DNA from: DT-110 sp030148525
GTDB lineage: Bacteria > Bacteroidota > Bacteroidia > Chitinophagales > Saprospiraceae
DNA: 64,000 bases
Reading direction: 5' to 3'
Assembly: GCA_965227445.1 (NCBI GenBank)
Contig: OZ245751.1
Location: 6,200,001 to 6,264,000, forward strand
Shown here: positions 35,117 to 44,600 of the stretch, piece by piece
How the letters are laid out: each line of letters begins with the position of its first letter
Position numbering within the stretch: position 1 is the first letter of the stretch
The notes under the pieces: generated by a model
Database searches by the model: none
Told to the model about the DNA's origin: nothing
Seen by the model: only the letters and a program-made list of their open reading frames with translations
Program-made: the position numbers and the translations under genes

Positions 35117-36463
35117 ATGCCCGGGAATATCCGACATATCGTATACCAGCTTATTGAGCGGCCCTTGCCCATTGCACCACTCATCACTTTCCGCATTTTG
35201 TTCGGCGGATTGATGGCTGCCGGTGCACTGCGGTTTATGCTCACCGGGTGGATCGAAAAGCTGTACGGAGAGCCCCAACTGTTTTTCAAGTACGCCGGAT
35301 TTCACTGGCTTCCCGTGCTGCCTCCCGAGGGCATGTACGTCGTCTACAGCCTGATTGCGCTGAGCAGTTTGTTCATTATGCTGGGATGGTGGTATCGGGT
35401 GGGTACAATGCTCTTTTTTTTGACATTCACCTATTCCGAACTCGTCGACCTGACCAATTACCTCAACCATTACTACCTGGTCATCCTGCTGGCTTTTTGG
35501 TTGATGTTCCTGCCGGCTAACCGACGTTTTTCGATCGATGCCTGGTTGCGGCCTGGCCGGGTTCGAACCCACGTTCCAGCCTGGTGTATCCATGTGCTGC
35601 TGTTTCAGCTATCCCTGGTGTATTTCTTTGCCGGCGTGGCAAAGCTGCAGCCCGACTGGTTATTGCGGGCCATGCCCCTGGCTGTGTGGTTACCGGAACA
35701 CAGCAATATGCCCGTACTTGGGCCTCTGTTCGGTACGCCCGGGATGCCCCATGTTTTCAGTTGGTTCGGAGCACTCTACGACCTGACCATTCCGTTTTGG
35801 TTGTTGTGGCGCCCCTCCCGGCCGTGGGCATACGCGGCGGTAGTTGCCTTTCACGCCATGACCGGACTCTTATTCAATATTGGCCTTTTTCCGCTCATTA
35901 TGATCAGTAGCACACTGCTGTTCTTCTCCTCCGACTGGCACGAACGCTGGTTACAGCATCTGGGCTATCAACGAAATCCTGTGCCGCGCAGCTATCAATT
36001 CACCTTTAAACGGCCGGGTTATCTGGCACTGGCCCTTTTTATCGGTTGGCAAACGCTGATGCCGCTTCGCCACTGGTTGTATCCGGGATCAGTACTGTGG
36101 AATGAGGCCGGTTACCGGTTCAGTTGGCGCGTCATGGTAGTGGAAAAAAATGGGCTGGCTACCTTTTACGTGAAGGATTCTGCATCGGGGCGGACATCGG
36201 AGATAGATAATAGCCTGTACCTGACCCCTTTTCAGGAAAAACAACTCGCTATACAGCCCGACTTTATGGTGCAATACGCCCGTTTCCTGCAAGCCGAATA
36301 CCAGCGAAAATACGGGATTGAGAATGCTGTCGTTCAGGTCGACAGCCACGTTTCCCTGAATGGCCAGCCGGCCAGTCGGTTCATGAACCCCGATGTCGAC
36401 CTGGCTTCGGTAAGGGGTGGTCGCCCTCCCCTGGACTGGATAACCCCTCAATGTACACCCTGA
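35117..36463 (+). CDS. HTTM domain (vitamin-K-carboxylase-like) membrane protein
   Basis: A 448-residue integral membrane protein with several hydrophobic helices in the first 330 residues (PLITFRILFGGLMAAGALRF, LVYFFAGVAKLQPDWL, FHAMTGLLFNIGLFPLIMIS) and a soluble C-terminal part. This is the HTTM family related to vitamin-K-dependent gamma-glutamyl carboxylase; the bacterial substrate is unknown. Its repeated association with imelysin and TonB receptor genes suggests a job in modifying or handling the iron-uptake proteins. Starts 3 bp after imelysin and ends 13 bp before the receptor gene. Confidence 0.9.
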   Translation: MPGNIRHIVYQLIERPLPIAPLITFRILFGGLMAAGALRFMLTGWIEKLYGEPQLFFKYAGFHWLPVLPPEGMYVVYSLIALSSLFIMLGWWYRVGTMLFFLTFTYSELVDLTNYLNHYYLVILLAFWLMFLPANRRFSIDAWLRPGRVRTHVPAWCIHVLLFQLSLVYFFAGVAKLQPDWLLRAMPLAVWLPEHSNMPVLGPLFGTPGMPHVFSWFGALYDLTIPFWLLWRPSRPWAYAAVVAFHAMTGLLFNIGLFPLIMISSTLLFFSSDWHERWLQHLGYQRNPVPRSYQFTFKRPGYLALALFIGWQTLMPLRHWLYPGSVLWNEAGYRFSWRVMVVEKNGLATFYVKDSASGRTSEIDNSLYLTPFQEKQLAIQPDFMVQYARFLQAEYQRKYGIENAVVQVDSHVSLNGQPASRFMNPDVDLASVRGGRPPLDWITPQCTP

Positions 36464-36476
36464 CAAACAATACCTT

Positions 36477-38909
36477 ATGCAGCGCTTATTCCTTCTCTGT
36501 TTATTAGTGGTTTTTGTTTGCCTTTCGGCAAAAAGTCAATCGGGTACGATTCGCGGCAGTGTTCGGTCCGATGCGACAGGAGAAGCACTCGGGGAGGTGT
36601 CGGTATTTATGGAGGAGACCGGAGCACTTACCGAAACGGATGAGCGGGGTGCTTTCGTTTTTTCCTCCGTCGGTGCGGGAGCCTATACACTCACTTTTTT
36701 CGGTACGGGCTACGGCACGAAAGTGCAGCAGGTGGAGGTGCGGGACAGCCTGGTAAAACTCGACATTCGAATGGAACCCGTACGGGTCGACCTGGCCACC
36801 GTGGAAATACGGGATCAGGCGGATCAACCGGCTGCTTTGCGTCGCTTGCGCAATGTGGAAGGCTACGGGATCTATGCTGCTAAAAAGAGCGAAGTCATTG
36901 AGCTGGCGGCCATCCCCGCCAATTTGGCCACCAATAATCCCCGGGAAGTCTTCCAGGGCGTTGCCGGACTCAATATCTGGGAGAGCGACGGTGCCGGCCT
37001 CCAGTTAGGGATCGGAGCCAGGGGGCTGGATCCCAATCGCACTTCTAGTTTTAATACCCGGCAGAATGGCTACGATATCAGTGCCGACGCCCTGGGGTAC
37101 CCCGAAGCCTATTATACGCCACCTATGCAGGCCCTGGACCGGATCGAAATTGTTCGGGGAGCGGCTTCTCTGCAATATGGTACCCAGTTTGGCGGGCTGT
37201 TGAATTTTGTCTTTAAAAGAGGCCCGGAAGATGATCCTTTCACCTTTCATTCCGAACAAACGGTTGGCTCTTACGGCTTGTTCTCCTCCTTCAACAGCGC
37301 GGGCGGAACGGTCGGTGATGTGAATTATTACGCCTTCTATCAGTACCGTGGTGGCGACGGGTGGCGGCCTAATGCCGGTTTTGACCAGCATACGGCTTTC
37401 GCCCAAATGCAGTACCAGCCCAGCCGGCGTTTGCAGATCGGTGTGGAGTTTACCCATATGCAATACCTGGCCCAGCAACCCGGCGGACTGGTCGATTTTG
37501 AATTCCAACAGGATCCGCAACGATCCAAACGCGGCCGTAACTGGTTTGCGGTAAACTGGAATTTGGGAGCCGTCACCCTGGATTATCGACTGTCCGAGCG
37601 GGCACGCCTGAACTGGCGAACCTTCGGCCTGTCAGCCACCCGGGAGTCACTGGGCGAACTGGGCCCCATCAATCGGCCGGACCCTATGCGCGAAAGGGAC
37701 TTCATCCGGGGTAGTTACGAAAATGTAGGTAGTGAATTGCGGTACATTCAGCGCTATGAGACGGGGGGAAGTTTTTCGACCTTCTTGGCGGGGATGCGTT
37801 ACTATCGTGGATTCACCCAGAACCGGCAAGGGTTGGGTAATGATGGAGATGGTCCGGATTTCCGGTTTCTGAATCCCGATGATCTGGAGTCTTTTGATTA
37901 CGATTTCCCAAGTCGCAATGCTGCTTTTTTTGCCGAGAATCTCTTCAACATCAATGACCAGTGGAGTATCACCCCCGGCGTGCGGGTGGAATATATCCGA
38001 ACCTCCTCGGAGGGGTATTACAAAGAGAGGGTTACCTCGGGAGGGGAAGTCATTTTCGAGCAACGCTTCGAAGATGTCCAAAGTCGCGAGCGCACCTTCC
38101 TGCTGGCTGGCCTGGGCGTCGGCTTCCGGCCGTCCTCCGGGGTGGAAGCTTACGCCAATATCTCCCAAAGCTACCGGTCCATCAATTTTACCGATTTGGT
38201 GGTCAGTAACCCCAACCTGCGCATTGATCCCGACCTGACGGACGAACGGGGATTCAATGCGGACCTGGGACTCAGAGGAAGCCTCTGGCAAAACCGCTTT
38301 CAGTTCGACCTCAGTCTTTTTTATTTGCGCTACAATGATCGCATCGGGTTGAGCGAGATTCGGATACAGGATGAATTTACCGGATTGGAGCGGGCACTGG
38401 CTTACCGCACCAACGTGGGTAATGCCCGCATCTACGGTCTGGAAACGTGCCTCGAAACCGACCTGTGGAAATGGTATCGGGGACCCGAGTCTCCGATAGC
38501 ACTCAGTGCATTTTTGAATCTCAGTCTGCTAAACGGGCAATATACGAGTGGTGAGCGATCGGTGTTGGGGAAACAGGTTGAACTCATTTCGCCGGTCAGC
38601 GTGCGCACGGGGCTGCGCTTCCGGGCGGGTAATCTGGCGGCGAGTATTCTGTACAGCTACGTCGGAGCACAATACAGCGATGCCACGAATGCCGAGCAGG
38701 TTGCCGATGCGACCCGCGGGCGGATTCCTGCGTATTCGGTACTGGATACGTCCGTAAAATACCAATGGCGGAAATGGACGGTCAGTACGGGTGTTAATAA
38801 CCTCCTCGACCGGCGGTATTTTACCAGAAGGGCTACTTCTTACCCCGGTCCGGGGATTATTCCGGCCGAGGCCCGCTCTTTTTACCTGAGCCTGGGAGTT
38901 ACCCTTTAA
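36477..38909 (+). CDS. TonB-dependent receptor (Fe-citrate/siderophore type)
   Basis: An 810-residue outer-membrane receptor. A signal peptide is followed by a carboxypeptidase-like regulatory domain (IRGSVRSDATGEALGEVSVF, residues of about 24-100), a plug (about 130-240: NNPREVFQGVAGLNIWESDG, DRIEIVRGAASLQYGTQFGG) and a beta barrel ending RSFYLSLGVTL. The plug resembles FecA-like receptors. With DUF4856, imelysin and HTTM genes upstream, uptake of ferric iron or a ferric chelate is the likely job. Last gene of the operon; its end overlaps the convergent CHAD gene by 4 bp. Confidence 0.92.
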   Translation: MQRLFLLCLLVVFVCLSAKSQSGTIRGSVRSDATGEALGEVSVFMEETGALTETDERGAFVFSSVGAGAYTLTFFGTGYGTKVQQVEVRDSLVKLDIRMEPVRVDLATVEIRDQADQPAALRRLRNVEGYGIYAAKKSEVIELAAIPANLATNNPREVFQGVAGLNIWESDGAGLQLGIGARGLDPNRTSSFNTRQNGYDISADALGYPEAYYTPPMQALDRIEIVRGAASLQYGTQFGGLLNFVFKRGPEDDPFTFHSEQTVGSYGLFSSFNSAGGTVGDVNYYAFYQYRGGDGWRPNAGFDQHTAFAQMQYQPSRRLQIGVEFTHMQYLAQQPGGLVDFEFQQDPQRSKRGRNWFAVNWNLGAVTLDYRLSERARLNWRTFGLSATRESLGELGPINRPDPMRERDFIRGSYENVGSELRYIQRYETGGSFSTFLAGMRYYRGFTQNRQGLGNDGDGPDFRFLNPDDLESFDYDFPSRNAAFFAENLFNINDQWSITPGVRVEYIRTSSEGYYKERVTSGGEVIFEQRFEDVQSRERTFLLAGLGVGFRPSSGVEAYANISQSYRSINFTDLVVSNPNLRIDPDLTDERGFNADLGLRGSLWQNRFQFDLSLFYLRYNDRIGLSEIRIQDEFTGLERALAYRTNVGNARIYGLETCLETDLWKWYRGPESPIALSAFLNLSLLNGQYTSGERSVLGKQVELISPVSVRTGLRFRAGNLAASILYSYVGAQYSDATNAEQVADATRGRIPAYSVLDTSVKYQWRKWTVSTGVNNLLDRRYFTRRATSYPGPGIIPAEARSFYLSLGVTL

Positions 38910-39835
38910 AAGGCCACCCGCACCGATAAAGGCTCTCCGGGTTCCGCTTCCCAGTTGTTGAGATAGACGCGTAACCTTTTGGCGAAAGCCTTGGGTTTCT
39001 CGGCGTACAGTCGCTCACCCAAAGGCATTGCCATAGAAAAGCAATACTGCTGATGTTGGGCTGCCAGACCTAACAGGGCCCGGCGGCTCTCCTCCGATAC
39101 CCCTTTTAAAGACCGCAGTACCGGTTTCAGTTCATGCAGGTCATGGTGATCTCCCTGCAGATCGCTGAGTTTGTTCAGTTCCTTACGCCATGGGTTGATC
39201 ATGGGTTTCCAAACCTCTTTCAACAAACGAAGTTGATAGCGCAAATACTTGGTGCGTTTACGCCATTGGTGAATGCCCCCGGCTGTCGGTTTTTTGCGCA
39301 GCGTGCGTTGCCAGTCCCGGGCACGAGCGTAAGTGCGACGTAGGCTCTTTATGGTATTCTTCCAGTTTTTGGGGCTTCCGGTGAGCGGGTTGACTTTTTT
39401 GTGCCCTTTTTCCAAGCGCTGTTGTACTTGTTTGAAAAGCTTTTCCTGTTGACCGGGATCGGGTAAGATCTGATCCCGGCGATCTTTCAGTGCTGCCTGC
39501 ACTTCCTGAAAGGCGGATTTGTAAATGACATCACCAAATCGATCCTTCAGCATCTCCAGCGTTTCCAGAGTAGCCGTGGCGTCGCGCAGGTCGCTCAGGA
39601 TACGGGCGGTATCGCGGTAATAGCGGTTTCGTTTTTGGTATTCCTTATCGCCCAGATCGTCGCGTACTAATCGCCAGGCAGCCCTGATCTTTTTACATCG
39701 CTTGCGAATGTCGTGAATAGCCTCTTCCGGGTCGGAAGGTTGTGGAAGGGATTCCAGTCCTTTTTTTACCTGGCTATCAGCTACCCGCGACACCCCGGCA
39801 AAAAAAGGTTCGTGGGCGTTTATGGTGTAGCTCAT
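38906..39835 (-). CDS. CHAD domain protein
   Basis: A 309-residue, helical, strongly basic protein with a CHAD domain: PEEAIHDIRKRCKKIRAAWR near the start has the conserved His and positive cluster, and GGIHQWRKRTKYLRYQLRLL is the second repeat with the same signature. CHAD domains bind inorganic polyphosphate; the role here could be polyphosphate granule association. No CYTH domain is attached. It stands alone between the TonB receptor gene (convergent) and the RidA-like gene (divergent). Confidence 0.9.
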   Translation of the reverse strand: MSYTINAHEPFFAGVSRVADSQVKKGLESLPQPSDPEEAIHDIRKRCKKIRAAWRLVRDDLGDKEYQKRNRYYRDTARILSDLRDATATLETLEMLKDRFGDVIYKSAFQEVQAALKDRRDQILPDPGQQEKLFKQVQQRLEKGHKKVNPLTGSPKNWKNTIKSLRRTYARARDWQRTLRKKPTAGGIHQWRKRTKYLRYQLRLLKEVWKPMINPWRKELNKLSDLQGDHHDLHELKPVLRSLKGVSEESRRALLGLAAQHQQYCFSMAMPLGERLYAEKPKAFAKRLRVYLNNWEAEPGEPLSVRVAF

Positions 39836-39969
39836 GGTGGTGTCATTTGGTTTACACAGGGTACAACTATTAAATGGAAGACAGGGAGTATTGTTTCTTT
39901 GGAAGCTGCACGCTGCGCGTTGTAATTATCAAAAAGCCCTACCTTCTACCGTGAATCAAATGGAATTCT

Positions 39970-40404
39970 ATGCGTGCTCTTTTATACGTTTTGATGGTAC
40001 TGATTTATTGCGGATGCACCGAATCGTCGGAAAATGGCCCCGTGATCACCCACATTAATCCGCTCAATGGCTACTCCCAGGTGGTGGCCGTGGAACACGG
40101 TGGTATGACTACTCTGCACATCTCCGGACAGGTAGGGACGGGGTCTGATTTCGAGACACAGATGCGTACCGCTCTTGCGGGGCTGGAGGAGCAACTGGGA
40201 GCCTCGGGGGCTACCCTGGATGACCTGGTGAAGATCACTACGTTCATCGTTGATTACACGCCTGCTCATCTCGATACGTTCCGACAAGTGCGCCGGGAGA
40301 TCATGGGTAATGAGGATATGCCCGCCAGTACGCTGGTGGGAGTAGAAGCCCTCGGGCTGCCGGAGTGGAAGATCGAGATAGAGGGTACAGCCGTAATTAG
40401 GTAA
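39970..40404 (+). CDS. RidA-like protein with lipoprotein signal
   Basis: A 144-residue RidA/YjgF-fold protein preceded by a lipoprotein signal (MRALLYVLMVLIYCGC). Family blocks: LHISGQVGTG, ALAGLEEQLGASGATLDDLVK, and IEIEGTAV at the end. The arginine that binds the substrate carboxylate in RidA (PARSCVEV) is replaced: here the segment reads PASTLVGVEAL, so imine deaminase activity is doubtful. An exported, lipid-anchored RidA homologue is unusual. It appears monocistronic. Confidence 0.85.
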   Translation: MRALLYVLMVLIYCGCTESSENGPVITHINPLNGYSQVVAVEHGGMTTLHISGQVGTGSDFETQMRTALAGLEEQLGASGATLDDLVKITTFIVDYTPAHLDTFRQVRREIMGNEDMPASTLVGVEALGLPEWKIEIEGTAVIR

Positions 40405-40493
40405 AGGGTAAGAGTACTGCCGGTCACCGTTACGCAGCACTCAAGATAATGACCGGTTAGGCCCTTGGCTTTCGCCAAAAAGGGAAAAGCTTA

Positions 40494-41549
40494 TTAAAGG
40501 GCCGGGCATTGAACCCGGGTGTTCCGGCGAGTTCCCGCTGGCATCAGGTAAATGATGGATAGCTCCGGACCACCGACCCCGTAAGTAGCCCTGCCAAATT
40601 TGGAAATGGTCAGATCCAGCGAGAGGGCGGCTTGAATATTTCGGTAGTCAATGCGAAAAGAGGGGATCAGCGCATCCCGTTGAAACGAGAATGCCGGTGC
40701 GACACTCTTCACCCAAAAACCAACGTACATGACCAGGTCATAGCTGAACCGGGAATGGGCTTCCTTGGTGATCTTGGTAAACCCACCGATACTGAATTCA
40801 TTATGAGGCCCCTGCGAGGCCCACAGGAAACTTGGTAAGACCGAAAAGACGGGATTGATACGGAAAATACCGCCACCGTGGACCACGTATTTCCGATATT
40901 GATGATCGCCCGGATAAAAGACTTGGTCCTCCGCCCGGAAGCGCAGTTGCTGTCGGTTTAAATGAGCAATAGAACCACCCAGATAGATGGTGTTCCATCG
41001 GTTGAGGGGCTTAAACCAACCGACGCCGAGCGAGAGATCAAAATACCCGAAATTGGGCGCAAAATCAGCTCCGTGTAGCAGGGGGTCCTGTTGGAATACC
41101 CGAAGCTCCGACAGGTCGATGCGTTGCTGTACATATCCGTAGCGGGCACCCACGGCCAGGATATGGTCACCCCGGCGGTTCAGGGATCGCAGGTAGGAAA
41201 AGGAAAGACTGCTTTCCGTCGTCCGAAGCTTCAGGTCGCCGGCCTGATCTACCGAAAACTGTACCCCCAATCCAAAGTCATCCCTGCCGGTAAAGCCCGT
41301 ATTCAGGCGCGTGTCAGCAGAAGCCAGTAAGGTTTGGTAGCCTTCATCCTGGATTTGCCACTGACTGCGGGCAATGGCAATGGTGCGTATTTGTCCGTTA
41401 ATCAATCCGGTCATAGCAGGATTGAGAAAGGTGGGGGAAGCGTGAATACTCGAGAAATGAATATCCTGGCCGTTCAGTCCGACTGACAGGCAGCAATATA
41501 AGATGCCTGCCAGGTATTTAATGACGTGAATAGTGTTCATATCGTTCAT
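40494..41549 (-). CDS. PorP/SprF family type IX secretion membrane protein
   Basis: A 351-residue outer-membrane beta-barrel protein of the PorP/SprF family. Signal peptide near the start (a second ATG lies 9 bp further in); typical blocks are QDIHFSSIHASPTFLNPAMTG, QWQIQDEGYQTLLASADTRL, FGLGVQFSVDQAGDLKLRTT and a C-terminal PELSIIYLMP. SprF is needed for surface delivery of SprB in Flavobacterium. It follows the giant repeat gene by 54 bp on the same strand, the usual SprB-SprF arrangement, and probably serves that protein. Confidence 0.9.
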   Translation of the reverse strand: MNDMNTIHVIKYLAGILYCCLSVGLNGQDIHFSSIHASPTFLNPAMTGLINGQIRTIAIARSQWQIQDEGYQTLLASADTRLNTGFTGRDDFGLGVQFSVDQAGDLKLRTTESSLSFSYLRSLNRRGDHILAVGARYGYVQQRIDLSELRVFQQDPLLHGADFAPNFGYFDLSLGVGWFKPLNRWNTIYLGGSIAHLNRQQLRFRAEDQVFYPGDHQYRKYVVHGGGIFRINPVFSVLPSFLWASQGPHNEFSIGGFTKITKEAHSRFSYDLVMYVGFWVKSVAPAFSFQRDALIPSFRIDYRNIQAALSLDLTISKFGRATYGVGGPELSIIYLMPAGTRRNTRVQCPAL

Positions 41550-41603
41550 TGTAGTTTTCTCAATAGGTGGTTACTCGCTGTGGGTGTTGATAAACAGTCG
41601 GGG

Positions 41604-44600
41604 TTATCGAATCAGGGTTACATTCCCGTTTAAGGTGAAAGACTCTTTCTGATTGGCACAGGTCCCGGTAATCAGGTACATGTACACCCCCTGATTGGCG
41701 GGTGCCCCCATGATGGTCCCGTCCCAACGTTCTTCGGGTGTATCGCTTTGGAAGATCATTTCACCCCATCGGGTGAATATCTGTACGGACCGAATCCGGG
41801 CCTGACCGGTGTTTTGAATGTTCAGGAAGTCGTTGGCTCCGTCGTTATTCGGAGTAATAGCGTTAGCGACAAGAATTTGCTCTTCCTGGCAGTCTCTAGG
41901 TATCACTTCTACCCGGAAGGATGCCGTATCCCCGCATCCGAAAGGAGTATAGGCCATTACGGTGATGGTCGTAGAGCTGTTCAGCTCCAGTTCTACCGAC
42001 GGACACGCTGTACAATACCATTCATCAGCGATGAACCAGTCGTATTGTACAGCCCCATTGGACGGAGGAAGACCGATAGACAGAATATCACCCAGGTTGA
42101 TCGAGGTATCAGCCATTTCGGGGAGGGAAGGTGTCGGGTTTACGAATACGGTCAAGGAATCGGTAATGACCTGACCACCACAGCCAATCGTAGATACGGT
42201 GTAGGTCGTCGTTGTTTCGGGGGTGGCAACCGGACTCGCACAAGTCGTGCAGGAAAGCCCCCTGGCCGGGGACCAGTGTATGGGGTGTTCCGAATTTGTA
42301 CTCAGCTCCAGAGAAACGGATGATCCCAGACAGATCTCGGTGTCGTATGCCTCCAGAAAAACAATCGGCTCCCGCACGATCTGATAGGTCACCAATGAAT
42401 CGCAGCCTCCCGGCGTTTGGCAGGAAACCGCAAACGTTGTGGATTCCGTAAATGTCCTGCCCAAAAATTCCAGCGTGTCGCCTTCACAAAAAGCGATTTG
42501 TACCAATTCTTCAATTCGGGGACGAATGGTCAGTTCCAGTCTGATCAGACTATCGCATTCCTGTTGTTGTTCCAGTCGATGTATATAAGTGCCGGCCTTC
42601 GTTATGGATTGACCGAAGAAATCATAACCCGATCCCGCGCATATGGACGTTTGTATGGTTTTTCTCGGAAGGGGTAATACCTCTAAATGAATGGTGTGGA
42701 TGGAGTCGCAGCCAGTGATTCCGGTATACACGGAGGAATAGCTTCCCTGTTCCCAATACAACTGGCCAGCTACCCGCAGGGTATCTCCGTCACAAATGGT
42801 TCGAATTTCGCTCGTCTCTTTCGCTTCGATCACCCGGACCTCCATGATCATGATTGTATCGCAACCATTGGGATTCACGATTGTATCGGCGTAGATACCG
42901 GCTTGGGTCACTATTTCCCCCCTCAGAGAAATAGATTCTCCTTCGCAAATGGAGTAACTCTCAAACGTACTGGCCGGCCCCTGAACCGAAAGCCGGACAG
43001 AACCAGATACATAGCTGCAATCCTCACTATAGCTCAACTCCAACCGATAGAAACCCGTATCCGAAGCAGTAAGGTTTGAGATACGAAGTGAAGGTTCGTT
43101 TTCTTGAGAAAGAGGGGAAAACACTGTGCTGTCCGGACTGTAGTACCATTGCCACGAACCTCCCGGGGGTACCTGTTCGGTGATGGGCTCCAGGAGAATA
43201 GCCTCGCCCCGGCAGCGTATAATATGCTCCTCAGGGAGGGTTATGCCGGGAGCCGGAGCCGGCAATACGGTTATATTTTGTCGATGGGCTAAAGAATGAC
43301 CACAAATCGAGCTTGCTGACCAATCGATTGTCAGGATACCCCCGCAGACATTAAAATCACCCATGACCACTGGATCGGCCGTCCCGGTTACCTGGCACTG
43401 GTCAGAATCATTGGCGTAGGTTAACGGATCTGCCCGGAAGGACAAGGCTGCCGCATACGTTAGTGTTGTATCCGCCGGAAGATGGGTCCAGGCGGGTTCC
43501 GGAGCAGGAAGAACATTTACTGTTTGCTCGATAACCCGGGTCAGGCCGCACGGACTTTCCAGTGTCCACGACACTACAATTTGCCCACCACAGGCGTCGT
43601 AATTACGGGTAACTTGCGGAACCAGAATGCCCTCCAACAAACAACTGGCCCCGGCTTCATTCGAATACATCAGGGTATCGGGGCGGAACCGGGCAGCCTC
43701 TGAACAGGTCATAAAGGTGTCCTCGGGCATTTGAAGGACGACAGGGTCGGGAGCAGGCAGCACGTTAATGGCCTGTTTATGTATTGTTTCTTTTCCACAG
43801 GGAGATACGTGAGACCAATGAACACGTAGTTGTCCACCGCAGGCGTCGTAATCGCGAACGACCACGGGAGCTACCCGACCGGCAGGAAGACAGGAATCGT
43901 TCGCCGGTCCGGTATAGGACAGCGAGTCAATCCGGAAATCCTCCGCCTCGAAACAGGAAATAGTCGTATCCTCTGGTGGATCTATCCAAACCGGATCGGG
44001 TTGTGGCTGGATAATCACTTGTTGTTGGTGGCGCAATGTCCGTCCGCAGGAGTCCGACCAATTCCATTGCACCAGGATGGTACCACCACAGGCGTCGTAG
44101 TCGGCTTGCCAGGTTGGCTCAATGGTATCCTGCACCGCACAGGGCCCATGCTCTCCATTGCTGAGTAGGAGGGGCGACGGCGAGAATGTCTCTGCCGCTC
44201 CACAACTCAGGGTCGTATCGGTGGGCGCACGGTACCAGACCGGCATTGACTTGGGTAGGATGGTCACCCGTTGCGTATGCTCCAGGGTACGTCCGCAGGA
44301 ATCCGTTGTCGACCAATAAATATCCCAAAAGCCACCGCAAGCATTGTAGCTGCCGGAGCGTTGGCCGGCAACTGTTCCGGTTAGGTTACATATACCCTCC
44401 TGCTGGTTGGTGTACATCAGGTCGGGAATACGGAAAGCTGCTGCCTGTTCACAGGTGATGGTTGTATCGCTTGGGGGATTCTCCCATACGGGCATGGAGG
44501 CCGGCAGCACCTCCAATTCCTGGGTGTGCGTAATGGTCCTTCCACAAGGATCGGTGTAGATCCAGTCGATGGTCAGGGTACCGCCGCAAGTGGTAAAGGA

